Shown here piece after piece: positions 34,733-44,363 of a DNA stretch of 64,000 nucleotides (its first letter is position 1; each line of letters starts with the position of its first letter). The DNA comes from JAYRWD01 sp041918255 (GTDB lineage Bacteria > Patescibacteriota > Dojkabacteria > B142 > WJKM01), in assembly GCA_041918255.1 (NCBI GenBank), contig JAYRWD010000062.1, forward strand, positions 97,318 through 161,317, given 5' to 3'. The notes beneath the pieces were generated by a model. The model saw only the letters and a program-made list of their open reading frames with translations, was not told the DNA's origin and searched no databases. The translations under genes and the position numbers were made by a program.

Positions 34733-35374
34733 ATGTTACACGATCTTACTCTAAATCGTTTCATGCCTAAGTCGTTGGTGGAAGTTGTTGAACATTTAGA
34801 AAGACTTCCCGGTATAGGATATCGCTCGGCTATGAGAATAGTTTTATATTTATTGGGACTCGAAGAAGAGCAAAGAAAGCAATATATGAAAGGATTAGAT
34901 GAGGCGCTAACTCGGTTGCGTAGGTGCGAAGAATGTGGAAATATTTCTGACGATTCGATTTGTGTCATTTGTAGAAGTGATAAACGAACAGATGAACAGA
35001 TCCTCATTGTAGGAGAAGCTATTGATACAATTTCAATCGAGGAATCGGGTGCGTATAACGGGAAATACCATGTCTTAGGAAAACTTATGTCCCCAGTTAG
35101 TGGCGTGGGTCCGGATGATCTGAATATTGAACTGCTAGTCAAGCGTATACAGGAAAGATTAAAATCCAAACAAAATATTGAGATTATTTTAGCAATGCCT
35201 AAAACCTTAGAGGGGGAGGCAACCGAGACTTATATCTCAAGGGTTATCCAACAAAATTTCGAAGGAATTAGCATAACCTCGCTTGCAAGAGGTTTGCCGG
35301 GAGGTGCTGAAATAAATTATGCTGATTCGGGTACAATTAGGGTAGCTATTAATGAAAGATCCAAGAAAATTTAG
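34733..35374 (+). CDS. recR: Recombination protein RecR
   Basis: 213 residues from ATG 34733; ATG 34763 (MPKSLVEVVEHLERLPG) would match family starts better. HhH: LPGIGYRSAMRIVLYLL. C4 zinc finger CEECGNISDDSICVIC. TOPRIM: ILIVGEAIDTISIEESG followed by YHVLGKLMSPVSGVGPDDL. It works with RecO (and RecF) in gap repair. Confidence 0.95.
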   Translation: MLHDLTLNRFMPKSLVEVVEHLERLPGIGYRSAMRIVLYLLGLEEEQRKQYMKGLDEALTRLRRCEECGNISDDSICVICRSDKRTDEQILIVGEAIDTISIEESGAYNGKYHVLGKLMSPVSGVGPDDLNIELLVKRIQERLKSKQNIEIILAMPKTLEGEATETYISRVIQQNFEGISITSLARGLPGGAEINYADSGTIRVAINERSKKI

Positions 35375-35400
35375 CCACTAGCAGGTAATAATGTTAATTG

Positions 35401-36768
35401 CTAAAGGGTGATTGAGAAGCTCTCATACATAGCAGGTCGGAAGATTTCTACACCTTTATATTTTTCCTCGATAAAGTTTCTAAATTCCAATGATTGTTCA
35501 GGTTGGGCATGTGTGAGGAAAATTTTTCCGTTAGCGTGAATTTTTAGCCTATCTAACCACCAGATTAAGTCATTTTTGTCACCATGAGCTGAAAAACCTT
35601 CGATCAAATAAATTTGCGCATTTACATGAAATACTTTTTTGTCTAGCTCTATTGTTTTGGGCTTTGTTGTAAGATATTTACCAAGGGTTTCTTCTGCTTG
35701 AAACCCAACGAAAGTAATTGAATTCCTTTGATCTCCAAGGGATCTTTTTAAGTGTTCGATTACTCTACCGCCCTCAGCCATACCACTACTGGCTATGATA
35801 ATCGCATTTTCGAGCGTCTTTAGTTTACGTAATTTCTTCTTATCTATAAAGCTAACCCTAGGTTCAGTGAAGCCAAAAGGGTCATTAATAGAACTAAATT
35901 CAGGGTTAAAGTGTCGTGAATACTTTGTGTATACTTTTAAGATGTTCGAGCCCAACGGAGAGTCAAAATAAATTTGTACAGAATTGGGTAATTGTCCACT
36001 ACGAAGAAGCTTTACAAGTATATAAAGTATCTCTTGAGACCGTTGTAAGGCAAAGACTGGAATTATAACATTACCGTTTCTGTCAATCGTATCAAGTATT
36101 ATTGAAAGCAGTTCTTCGATTGCTTGCTCCTGGGAGGGGTGTATTCTATTTCCATAGAGTGACTCCATAATAATTGCCTTAAAATCCTGTGAATAGTCCC
36201 CAAAGCCTTCGATAATATTTGGTTTTCTTCTTCCAATATCCCCTGAGAAGCAAACCCTCGAATCGCCAAATAACAATTCAACTGATGTTGCTCCTAAAAT
36301 GTGAGATGCTTTTCTGTAAATAGTTTCAAAATCTTGGTTAATTTTCAAAGGTATATCATATTTAGTCGCACGAAATAAACTAAGCAAACCTAAGACATCG
36401 GACTTAGAATATAGTGGGAATGTTTTTCTAAATTTGTAGTTGTTGGTTTGAACATTGGCAGAGTCTGCAAGAATCTGCTTAGATATTTCGATGGTTGCTT
36501 CTGTTGCGTAGATGGGTCCCCTAAAACCAAGTGAAAAAAGTTTAGGCAAGAGGCCACAGTGGTCTAGGTGTGCGTGAGTCAAAAAAATTCCAGCAAGGGA
36601 AGAAGAATCAAATGAAGGATCTTGATAATTCCAATTGAAGACGTCTGGGCCCTGAAACATACCGTGATCTATTAAATATTTCGAGTTATTATATTCGAGT
36701 AAGTAACACGATCCCGTAACTGTTTGCGCTGCACCCAGGAAAGTGACCCTTAGATCATTGGTAGGCAT
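35401..36768 (-). CDS. Metallo-beta-lactamase/beta-CASP RNA-processing nuclease
   Basis: 455 residues. MBL motif 2 is LTHAHLDHCG (near 63-72). Motif 1 lies in TFLGAAQTVTGSCYLLE. beta-CASP motifs: ESLYGNR (A), IIASSGMAEGGRVIEHL (B region), and EGFSAHGDKNDLIWWL followed by KIFLTHAQPEQS (C). It resembles the YSH1/CPSF73-like exonuclease group rather than RNase J, because the long RNase J C-terminal domain is absent. It faces recR tail to tail with a 26-bp gap. Confidence 0.9.
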   Translation of the reverse strand: MPTNDLRVTFLGAAQTVTGSCYLLEYNNSKYLIDHGMFQGPDVFNWNYQDPSFDSSSLAGIFLTHAHLDHCGLLPKLFSLGFRGPIYATEATIEISKQILADSANVQTNNYKFRKTFPLYSKSDVLGLLSLFRATKYDIPLKINQDFETIYRKASHILGATSVELLFGDSRVCFSGDIGRRKPNIIEGFGDYSQDFKAIIMESLYGNRIHPSQEQAIEELLSIILDTIDRNGNVIIPVFALQRSQEILYILVKLLRSGQLPNSVQIYFDSPLGSNILKVYTKYSRHFNPEFSSINDPFGFTEPRVSFIDKKKLRKLKTLENAIIIASSGMAEGGRVIEHLKRSLGDQRNSITFVGFQAEETLGKYLTTKPKTIELDKKVFHVNAQIYLIEGFSAHGDKNDLIWWLDRLKIHANGKIFLTHAQPEQSLEFRNFIEEKYKGVEIFRPAMYESFSITL

Positions 36769-36789
36769 GACCTTGTTGATTAAAAATTA

Positions 36790-38202
36790 TTATAATCGTA
36801 TTTCTTTCACTTTGTTCAACAAATTTTCTTTCGTGTTTAGCTCTGGTTTGTCAGTAACGTATTCCAGAAGTTCGTTCAAAATATTTCCAATTTCTTTGCC
36901 CGGTTTTATACCTATTTGAATAAGATCATTCCCGTTTATGGCTAAGTCGGTAACTTTTGTAGCCATGTCTTCTACTATGATTTCGGAAATCCTTTCCTCT
37001 AAAGCTTTAATTTCTTTAGGGTTAAAAGTAGTTTTAGAGTTTGCTGCTGCGTCAGCTATTCTTAGTTTAAATAATTTTTTAATTTGGTCTATACCTCCAG
37101 CTTTTCGTATGAACCTTCTGATTGCATTATCTGACCATCCGTGCCTAAATGCCTCGTTGCGCTTTTCTTTTGCAATCGGTTCGATTTCTTCTACTATGTT
37201 GTCTTTACGCCAATCTGCCGAAGGGTAGAAAAACATATGCAATTCAATTAGCTTTGCAATTTCTTCAGCAAAGGATTTGCTGAAACGCATTCGTCTTAAT
37301 ATTTCCAAGGTCATTTCAGCTCCAACGCGGTCATGTCCATAAAAATGTACTCCAGTGGAATCTTTGCTCATTGTTTTAGTTTTACCGATATCATGGAATA
37401 GTGCCGCAATTTTGATATCGTCTTCTGCAAGATCTAGGGCCAATAAAGAATGATTAAATACATCATCATTATGCCATTCTGGTTGCGTTATTCCCTTTGC
37501 GTGGATTAGTTCGGGTAAAAAAATTCCAAGTAATCCTAGTTCATCCATCAACCTAATTCCGACAGATGGCTTCTTCGAATATTTGATCATCTTGAGAAAT
37601 TCATCTCTTATACGTTCCATTGAAATCTGTTTTGCAACTTCGAGCGAATTTCTGATAGCATTTTTGGTGTATTCCTCGATTGAATAATCTAGTTCACTTG
37701 CTAATCTACATGCTCGAAAAGCTCTAAGGCCGTCTTCTGAAAATCTATCGATAGGTATACCGACTGCTCGAATTACTTTTTTCTCCATATCATCAATTCC
37801 ATGATGTGGATCAAGGAAGTCACTTTGTTCAATTATTGATTTCCCTTCTTGGAATACTATTTCAAGGTTTAGAGCGATTGAGTTTATAGTAAAGTCCCTT
37901 CGAGATAAATCTTCAATTATATTTTGAGTGAAATCTACCTTACTTGGCCATCTGCCTTTAAAGTATTCGGCATCACGTCTATAAGTGGTAATGTCAATAT
38001 CGTGTGATTCACCCGAAGAGTCGTAGACAATTGCAACTACATTACCAAATTTTGCTCCTACGGCTACGGATTTTGGAAATATTTTTGTTATTTCATCTGG
38101 AGATGCGTTTGTGGCAATGTCGTAATCTTTTATTTCTCGTTTGAGTAAAAGATCTCGAACGGCACCACCTACAAGATAAGCCTCCTTGCCACTAGCTATC
38201 AA
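36790..38202 (-). CDS. cca: CCA-adding/poly(A) polymerase-type tRNA nucleotidyltransferase with HD domain
   Basis: 470 residues from TTG 38202. Nucleotidyltransferase motif AYLVGGAVRDLLL and DYDIATNASPDE (metal Asp pair). RRDFTINSIAL, the RRF-like DGLRAFRACRLASEL, and an HD domain (ALFHDIGKTKT) follow. The frame stays open about 32 codons upstream and encodes a family-like first helix (VKIEKQILPDYVIKCGEDL), but contains no ATG, GTG, TTG or CTG. Either TTG 38202 is used or an AUU/AUA start lies upstream. It repairs or adds tRNA 3' CCA, needed because most tRNAs here lack encoded CCA. Confidence 0.9.
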   Translation of the reverse strand: MIASGKEAYLVGGAVRDLLLKREIKDYDIATNASPDEITKIFPKSVAVGAKFGNVVAIVYDSSGESHDIDITTYRRDAEYFKGRWPSKVDFTQNIIEDLSRRDFTINSIALNLEIVFQEGKSIIEQSDFLDPHHGIDDMEKKVIRAVGIPIDRFSEDGLRAFRACRLASELDYSIEEYTKNAIRNSLEVAKQISMERIRDEFLKMIKYSKKPSVGIRLMDELGLLGIFLPELIHAKGITQPEWHNDDVFNHSLLALDLAEDDIKIAALFHDIGKTKTMSKDSTGVHFYGHDRVGAEMTLEILRRMRFSKSFAEEIAKLIELHMFFYPSADWRKDNIVEEIEPIAKEKRNEAFRHGWSDNAIRRFIRKAGGIDQIKKLFKLRIADAAANSKTTFNPKEIKALEERISEIIVEDMATKVTDLAINGNDLIQIGIKPGKEIGNILNELLEYVTDKPELNTKENLLNKVKEIRL

Positions 38203-38396
38203 GTCTTCTCCACATTTAATAACGTAGTCAGGGAGAATTTGTTTTTCAATCTTAACGTTTATTGGCGTGAAACTAATTCTATTTAAAATATACTTAGAAT
38301 ATTATTGCCAAAAATCATATACAACCAGCATGATTTCTTGTTAATCCGTGGTTAATAGTCTAAGGCAAATAAGTATGTTAAAGTTATTAGATCTAT

Positions 38397-38402
38397 TATA
38401 AT
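38397..38402 (+). promoter_or_regulatory. Possible -10 for ychF
   Basis: TATAAT (38397-38402) in the cca-ychF divergent spacer. -35 is poor. The leader would be about 80 nt. Nothing else is recognisable in 38203-38489 apart from the open cca-upstream frame. Confidence 0.3.
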
Positions 38403-38489
38403 GTAGATTAGTCGGAATTACGACTAGTAAATTTTTGAGATGAGTTTTGATATGTTTATAAACCTTATTCAGATTTATTCGCTCGTAGA

Positions 38490-39560
38490 ATGAATATTTC
38501 CGTAGGTATAGTAGGATTACCAAACGTAGGTAAATCAACCCTATTCAATGCCCTAACAAATCTTTCCGTTGATGCGTCTAATTATCCGTTTTGTACTATC
38601 GAACCTAATGTAGGCATAGTGCCGATAAAGGATCAACGTTTAGATAAACTTGCCCTAGTAGCTAAATCAAAAAAAATCATATATCCAGTAATTGAATTCG
38701 TAGATATTGCTGGACTTGTGAAAGGCGCATCCAAGGGTGAAGGGCTTGGTAATAAATTTTTATCACATATTAGGGAGGTAGCTGTAATAGCCCATATTGT
38801 TAGGAATTTTAATGATCCTAAAGTTTCACATATTGATAACGTAGTCGATCCTGCCGAAGATATTGAAACAATTCAGACCGAGCTTTTGCTAAAAGATCTC
38901 GAAACTCTTGAGAATAAAATGTCTGGTTTGAAACACAAAAACAAATTAGCCGTTGATGTTCAGGAACAACTAGAATGTCTGGAAGGGTTAGTTGAATATC
39001 TAAGTGGAGGTAAATTTGCTGAATCCTTTATTTGGCCATCAAATAATGTAATCGAAGAATTACGCAAATCTTTATCTTTACTTACAGATAAACCGCAGAT
39101 ATATATTTTGAATCAACCTTATGACCAACCGTTACCTATTTTGCCTAAGCTTAATGATAAAGATATTATTCTGAAATTGGATATACTTGCCGAATATGAG
39201 ATATCCAAACTTTTGGATAACGAAAGGACTGAATATATGCAAATGCTTCAAATTAGCAAGTCTGGATTGGATATCTTAAGTAATGAATGTTTTAAACTGC
39301 TTAATTTAGTATACTTTTTTACGGCGGGAGTTGAAGAGGCTAGGGCATGGACTACTAAAGCTAATTCAACTATACAGATAGCTTCAGGTGAAATTCATAC
39401 AGACTTCGTAGATAAGTTTATTGCTGCGGAAGTGGTCAATTATAAAGACTTTATTCAATATGGTGGTTGGCAGGGTGCCAAAACTGCTGGTAAAGTTCGA
39501 TTAGAGGGTAAAGAATACACTGTCAAGGATGGAGATGTGGTATATATAAAGCACGGGTAG
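38490..39560 (+). CDS. ychF: Obg-like ATPase YchF
   Basis: 356 residues: G1 GLPNVGKSTLFNALT, G3 VDIAGLVKGASKGEGLGNKFL, and ILNQP in place of the GTPase NKxD, consistent with ATP preference. The C-terminal TGS-like region has FFTAGVEEARAWTTKANST and the final helix FIAAEVVNYKDFIQYGG. It binds the ribosome. Full length. Confidence 0.97.
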   Translation: MNISVGIVGLPNVGKSTLFNALTNLSVDASNYPFCTIEPNVGIVPIKDQRLDKLALVAKSKKIIYPVIEFVDIAGLVKGASKGEGLGNKFLSHIREVAVIAHIVRNFNDPKVSHIDNVVDPAEDIETIQTELLLKDLETLENKMSGLKHKNKLAVDVQEQLECLEGLVEYLSGGKFAESFIWPSNNVIEELRKSLSLLTDKPQIYILNQPYDQPLPILPKLNDKDIILKLDILAEYEISKLLDNERTEYMQMLQISKSGLDILSNECFKLLNLVYFFTAGVEEARAWTTKANSTIQIASGEIHTDFVDKFIAAEVVNYKDFIQYGGWQGAKTAGKVRLEGKEYTVKDGDVVYIKHG

Positions 39561-39631
39561 TGATTTTTGTAATATAATATGATATTATCTACAAGCCAAA
39601 ATCAATTTATTTAAATATATAATTAAGGCGT

Positions 39632-39922
39632 ATGAGATATGAACTAATGTTAATCCTAAAGCCGTTATTGCCACAAGATACTAAATCGGATCTTATTCAA
39701 ACTATCGAAGATATGATAGGCAAGATGACAGGTAAAATCTATGATACGGATGTATGGGGTAAAAGACATTTAGCCTATCCGATCAAAAAACATGCTGAGG
39801 GGTATTATATTGTGTATAAGTTGGAAATCAGTCCTAAAAAAGCTACAGAACTTGATAGAGAACTAGCAATCATGAATGGTGTTTTGAGATCACTGAGAAT
39901 CAATTTGGAAACCCAGAAATAA
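39632..39922 (+). CDS. rpsF: 30S ribosomal protein bS6
   Basis: 96 residues: MRYELMLILKPLLPQD start, DVWGKRHLAYPIKKHAEGYYIVYKLE, and RINLETQK end. Standard bS6 without a long acidic tail. First gene of rpsF-ssb-rpsR; an AT-rich TATAAT-containing spacer (39571-39590 region) precedes it. Confidence 0.97.
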   Translation: MRYELMLILKPLLPQDTKSDLIQTIEDMIGKMTGKIYDTDVWGKRHLAYPIKKHAEGYYIVYKLEISPKKATELDRELAIMNGVLRSLRINLETQK

Positions 39923-39988
39923 AGGTTTTATTTATGCAATAAAGTTATATACTATACCTAATTCTATTTTAGTTTTTATTTACTTGGA

Positions 39989-40492
39989 ATGTCAACAGCA
40001 CGGTCTGTAAATAAGGTCATAATAATTGGTAATTTAACCAGGGCTCCACAGTTACGTAAGGTTGGAGCGAATTCAGTTGTGGCCACTTTTGGTGTAGCAA
40101 CTAATGCCGCATGGAGAGACGCAGAGGGTAATCTACAGGAAAGGGCTGAATTTCATAATGTTGTAGCATGGAATAAACTAGCTGAAATTTGTGCTCAAAT
40201 ACTAAATGTCGGAATGTTAGTATATTTAGACGGGGAATTGAGAACAAGGGTATGGAATGATGAGAATAGCAAAAGAAGATATCGCACAGAAATTAAAATA
40301 AACGATATGAAATTATTGGACGCGAAAGATAAGAAGGGGGTAGGTGTAGATAAAGCATATGAATTGGGGTCTAAAGAATCCGAAGAGGGTGATGTTGAAA
40401 ATGTGTATGAGGAGACACCTGTATTTGAGGCTGGGCCAGAAGTTGAAGAGTCCAAAACAGATGCAAAAAAAGATGCCGAGGAGTTATTCTAG
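39989..40492 (+). CDS. ssb: Single-stranded DNA-binding protein
   Basis: 167 residues. OB-fold: NKVIIIGNLTRAPQLR, VATFGVATNAAW, EFHNVVAWNKLAEICAQIL, and VYLDGELRTRVW. An acidic linker follows. The C-terminal tip is AEELF, a shortened form of the usual DDDIPF tail that recruits repair proteins. It lies between rpsF and rpsR as in most bacteria. Confidence 0.96.
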   Translation: MSTARSVNKVIIIGNLTRAPQLRKVGANSVVATFGVATNAAWRDAEGNLQERAEFHNVVAWNKLAEICAQILNVGMLVYLDGELRTRVWNDENSKRRYRTEIKINDMKLLDAKDKKGVGVDKAYELGSKESEEGDVENVYEETPVFEAGPEVEESKTDAKKDAEELF

Positions 40493-40527
40493 AGTCCTTA
40501 TAAATAGTTTAAGTTTTTTAATATTTA

Positions 40528-40776
40528 ATGGCAAAGAAGTTAAAGAAAAAAAAGAAAATAAAGATTATTCCGCTCAATTCTAAGTGTCCCTTTAATGAGG
40601 ATCCTTCTACAATAGATTATAAGGATGTACATACTTTGAAAAAGTATATAACTACGAGAGGTCGAATTATGTCTAGTGCCAGAACCGGAGTATCAAGAAG
40701 ATGCCAGGGAAAACTTGCTCTTTCAATTAAACGTGCTAGGTACATGGCATTACTGCCATACAATCAGTTGATCTAA
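40528..40776 (+). CDS. rpsR: 30S ribosomal protein bS18
   Basis: 82 residues: a Lys-rich start, SKCPF, IDYKDVHTLKKYITTRGRIMSSARTGVSRRCQGKL and KRARYMALLPY. It binds bS6. It closes the rpsF-ssb-rpsR operon before a strong terminator. bL9, often the next gene, is absent. Confidence 0.97.
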   Translation: MAKKLKKKKKIKIIPLNSKCPFNEDPSTIDYKDVHTLKKYITTRGRIMSSARTGVSRRCQGKLALSIKRARYMALLPYNQLI

Positions 40777-40803
40777 TCAAGTGCTGAAGTCTTTTAAAAC
40801 ATA

Positions 40804-40836
40804 AAAGGGTTTTGTATATACAAAACCCTTTTTTAA
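40804..40836 (+). terminator. Intrinsic terminator of rpsF-ssb-rpsR
   Basis: A perfect 11-bp stem AAAGGGTTTTG (40804-40814) / CAAAACCCTTT (40821-40831) with loop TATATA, followed by more T. It is nearly symmetric but only the rpsR side needs it. Confidence 0.9.
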
Positions 40837-40920
40837 TTTCTACTGTTTTGATTGACAGAATATTTGATAGAGTCAATAATAAGTTGCTTTATTATCTAAT
40901 AATTAACTGAAAAGAGATAT

Positions 40921-42138
40921 ATGAACGTATCGAATAAGCGTATCTATCTGTTGCTGACAGTAATAACTTCTTTTGCTTTTGCAATAGGTCTTTACACCGG
41001 TCTTTATTACCCATTGTCAAATAATCAGCGAGAGTTCGCTTCAACCGTCCTTCAAGCTAATAGCGTTGATTATATCCGATACAATGAAGTCCTGAATATA
41101 ATAAGAAATGAGTATATTGATACCGGTGTGAATCTATCTAAACTTGTAATCGGGAGTATCAAGGGTATGGTTGAGGCCTTAGGTGATGGGTACACAACAT
41201 ACTTTGATCCGGAAGAGAATGCCGAGCTACAAAAGATAAATGGAAGTATTTATGAGGGTATTGGAGTCACACTCAAGTATAATTCTCAATTTGATTATAC
41301 GGTTATTGAAACTCCAGTAGATGGCTTCCCGGCCCAGGAAGGTGGAATCATGCCTGGGGATTTGATTCTAAAAGTCAATGATGAAGATATGTACCGTAAA
41401 AGACCTCATTATGTCGCATCAAAAATTTTGGGTGATAAGGGTACTAGTGTTCACATTTCAGTTTATAGAACAGATGAGGAAGTGGAACAAGAGTTTGATA
41501 TTATTCGCAGTGTCATCGATTTAAAAAATATTGAATATCAATTAAGAGATGATGGTTACGCTGTAATAAAGATACACAAATTTACTGAAAATTCGCTTCA
41601 AGAGTTTAGAGGAAATTGGGATAATTTGGTTAATAATTTAAATAAGCAATCATATAAAGGAATTATTTTAGATTTACGGAACAATCCAGGAGGTTTTGTG
41701 GACGCTGGTGCTTATGTAGCGGAGGAATTTTTTCCAAAAGATACCACTCTTTTCTTTGAAGAGGATAGGGGTGGGGAAAAATTCGAGAAAAAAGCAAACA
41801 GGACAGGTAAATTTGTTGGGAAAAACGTCGTTGTGCTTATTAATAAAGGAACTGCATCTGCTAGCGAGATTGTTGCTGGTGCCTTTCAGGATAATAAAAG
41901 AGCTTTATTAATTGGTGAATTTACGGTAGGGAAGGGTGTAGAACAAAAAGTTATTGACTTTTCTGATGGTTCAGCTCTTCACCTTGTCTTCCGACGTTGG
42001 CTAACTCCTTCTGGCAGAAACTTTACTCCAGAGAGTCCGATTAAACCTGATATTGAGGTTGATTTTACTACACAGAATTTTAAAGATGGGACAGATCCAC
42101 AAATGGAAAAGGCAATTGAAAGCTTGTCTCAGCAGTAA
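40921..42138 (+). CDS. ctpA: C-terminal processing peptidase (S41, CtpA-like)
   Basis: 405 residues. The N-terminal hydrophobic anchor is about 9-30. A PDZ domain is at about 115-180 (VIETPVDGFPAQEGGIMPGDLILKVND). The S41 core has IILDLRNNPGGFVDAGAYVA, catalytic Ser in KGTASASEIVAGA and Lys in FTVGKGVEQ. It degrades or trims envelope proteins outside the membrane. It precedes the convergent prmC gene. Confidence 0.94.
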   Translation: MNVSNKRIYLLLTVITSFAFAIGLYTGLYYPLSNNQREFASTVLQANSVDYIRYNEVLNIIRNEYIDTGVNLSKLVIGSIKGMVEALGDGYTTYFDPEENAELQKINGSIYEGIGVTLKYNSQFDYTVIETPVDGFPAQEGGIMPGDLILKVNDEDMYRKRPHYVASKILGDKGTSVHISVYRTDEEVEQEFDIIRSVIDLKNIEYQLRDDGYAVIKIHKFTENSLQEFRGNWDNLVNNLNKQSYKGIILDLRNNPGGFVDAGAYVAEEFFPKDTTLFFEEDRGGEKFEKKANRTGKFVGKNVVVLINKGTASASEIVAGAFQDNKRALLIGEFTVGKGVEQKVIDFSDGSALHLVFRRWLTPSGRNFTPESPIKPDIEVDFTTQNFKDGTDPQMEKAIESLSQQ

Positions 42139-42260
42139 ACTCTTACTGGCGATCTCAGGAAAATAAGTTCTCTAGCAAATGATTCTCTTGAATCCCGAAC
42201 ACTCCCTTTTTACTGATTTAGTTGTTGTTTAGGGTAAACTCGTTTTGGTAAGAACTGAAT

Positions 42261-43220
42261 TTATTGAGTTTCGATTTTGAGAATTCGCGGTTTACGAGAT
42301 AGATCATTGATAATGCAAATGTTGCGATTGGTTGGAAATATGGTTCGGGCGAAATTCAGGGCCTTTTCCTCTATATTTCGATCGATTTCGATAAGCAAAG
42401 CAGCTTTTAAAGACAGGTAGGGTAGGGTACGGTTAAATATTCTTTGTATCATTTTCATTCCATTAGCTCCTCCGTCAAGTGCTCTACGGGGCTCGCTCCG
42501 TACTTCTAATGGGAGTTTTGACAATAGACCCGTTTGTATATAGGGTGGATTACTAATTATAAGATTAAAATTAGGTAGTTTGGATGGGGTACTATTTTTT
42601 GTTCTTGCAAGAATTTCAGAAAACCTTGGAGGAAGTATGTCACAGACAAATCCAGTAAAACAAATTCTATCAGAGCTCATTTGGAATTGATTATCGGTTT
42701 CTATGATTAGCTTTAAATCGCCCAAAAGATTGATTGAATTTTTTAAGGCTATTTTAAATGCCCGTTTTGAAATTTCAGTAGCATTATAGTTTACTACACA
42801 ATTATTATTTAAGAGCAATTCTTTAATAATTGAGATCGCGATACAGCCTGAACCGAGACCTACTTCAAGGATATTTGCTTTTTTTAATCTAGAGTCGTGG
42901 AGAAATTTAAGGGCTTGCTCAATAAGTATTTCGCTTTCGGGGCGAGGAATAAGTGTGCTTGGGGAAACTATAAAATCAGATTTATAAAAGGTCGCCTTTT
43001 TTACTAAATATTGAACAGGGATACCTTTTAGCCGTTTGTTCACCAAGGTGTTTATTTTTTTTAATAAGGAGGGACTAATCTCGCGATCAGTATCGGTAAG
43101 AAGCCTTATGGGATCAATCTTCAAAACGTAACATAATAGTAACTGTCCTTCTAAGTGTGGATTTGGGGTTATGCCTTTTAACCTTTTCGAAATGGTCGTA
43201 AGGATATCGAGTAATCTCAT
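42261..43220 (-). CDS. prmC: Release-factor glutamine methyltransferase PrmC
   Basis: 319 residues. The N-terminal helical domain (about 1-80) is followed by FIVSPSTLIPRPESEIL, the SAM site ILEVGLGSGCIAISI and the NPPY motif LIISNPPYIQTG. It methylates the Gln of GGQ in release factors. Its ATG overlaps the prfA stop by four bases, so the modifier is translationally coupled to its substrate. Confidence 0.95.
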   Translation of the reverse strand: MRLLDILTTISKRLKGITPNPHLEGQLLLCYVLKIDPIRLLTDTDREISPSLLKKINTLVNKRLKGIPVQYLVKKATFYKSDFIVSPSTLIPRPESEILIEQALKFLHDSRLKKANILEVGLGSGCIAISIIKELLLNNNCVVNYNATEISKRAFKIALKNSINLLGDLKLIIETDNQFQMSSDRICFTGFVCDILPPRFSEILARTKNSTPSKLPNFNLIISNPPYIQTGLLSKLPLEVRSEPRRALDGGANGMKMIQRIFNRTLPYLSLKAALLIEIDRNIEEKALNFARTIFPTNRNICIINDLSRKPRILKIETQ

Positions 43221-44278
43221 TCTTCTGTGGATGAAAGTTTTTCCTTTGTCTCATCTAGTATTTCGCCAATATCGCCATCTAATATTGAATTTAGGTTGAA
43301 CCAAGATTGTTTGATCCTGTGATCGGTAATTCTACTCTGTGGGTAGTTAAAAGTGCGAATTTTATCTGATCTATCACCCGCTCCTATTGCTTGTTTGCGA
43401 ATATTAGATTTGCTGGATTGTTGTTTTTCAATTTCGATATTATAAAGTTTGCTTTTTAAAACACTCATTGCCCGGGCTTTATTTTTATGTTGAGATTTTT
43501 CATCTTGGCAAGTCACCACAATTCCGGTGGGTATATGTGTGATTCTTACAGCTGAATCAGTTGTGTTTACACTCTGTCCTCCGGGCCCTCCAGATCTGTA
43601 AACATCTATTCTTATATCTTCATCATTAATGGCAATATTAACATCGTCGACCTCGGGTAGTACCACCACGGAAACAGCAGAAGTATGAATACGCCCGGCG
43701 CTTTCGGTAACTGGTACCCTCTGAACTCTATGTACTCCACTTTCATATTTGAATCTCCCAAAAGAGTTTTTTCCCTTGATAAGAAAAATAATTTCTTTGA
43801 GACCTCCGTTTGGACTAAAATGCGAACTAATTGGCGAAATAATATAACCATTCCTTTCGCAGTATAGGGAATACATACGATATAAATCTTTCGCAAAGAG
43901 GGCTGCTTCTTCTCCTCCTGTGCCGGCACGAATTTCCATAATCGCATTGCGAAGATCATCTGGATCAGAGTGTTTCATTTGATCAAGTATTTCTTTAAGA
44001 ATTTGGGCACTTTCTACCTCTAGTGTTGTTTTCTCTTCTTGAGCCATTTGTTGAATATTTGAATCAGCTTCTTCTTTCAACATCGTCATTACTTGTATTA
44101 ATTGATTTTCAATATTTTCATATCGTTCTATACTCTGAGCAATCTGGGAAAGTTGAGAGTGACGAAGCGCAAGTTGAGCGTATTCGGATTTATTGGAAGA
44201 TATATCTAGCGAACTGAGTTTACTGCTAACATCTCTAAACTCTGATTTGATTTGTGAAATAAGCTTGTTAATATCCAT
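43217..44278 (-). CDS. prfA: Peptide chain release factor 1
   Basis: 353 residues: the GGQ motif in YRSGGPGGQSVNTTDSAV. The codon-recognition tripeptide is PVT, an RF1-type PxT (RVPVTESAGRIHTS); RF2 would have SPF. The N-terminal helical domain starts at residue 1. It ends translation at UAA and UAG. Confidence 0.96.
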   Translation of the reverse strand: MDINKLISQIKSEFRDVSSKLSSLDISSNKSEYAQLALRHSQLSQIAQSIERYENIENQLIQVMTMLKEEADSNIQQMAQEEKTTLEVESAQILKEILDQMKHSDPDDLRNAIMEIRAGTGGEEAALFAKDLYRMYSLYCERNGYIISPISSHFSPNGGLKEIIFLIKGKNSFGRFKYESGVHRVQRVPVTESAGRIHTSAVSVVVLPEVDDVNIAINDEDIRIDVYRSGGPGGQSVNTTDSAVRITHIPTGIVVTCQDEKSQHKNKARAMSVLKSKLYNIEIEKQQSSKSNIRKQAIGAGDRSDKIRTFNYPQSRITDHRIKQSWFNLNSILDGDIGEILDETKEKLSSTEE

Positions 44279-44363
44279 TTCAGATCCAATCCACTAGGTA
44301 AAGTGTCATATTACCCATTTTATTTGTTAGAAATAGGGTAGGGAATAACAATAGCACGTAGTT

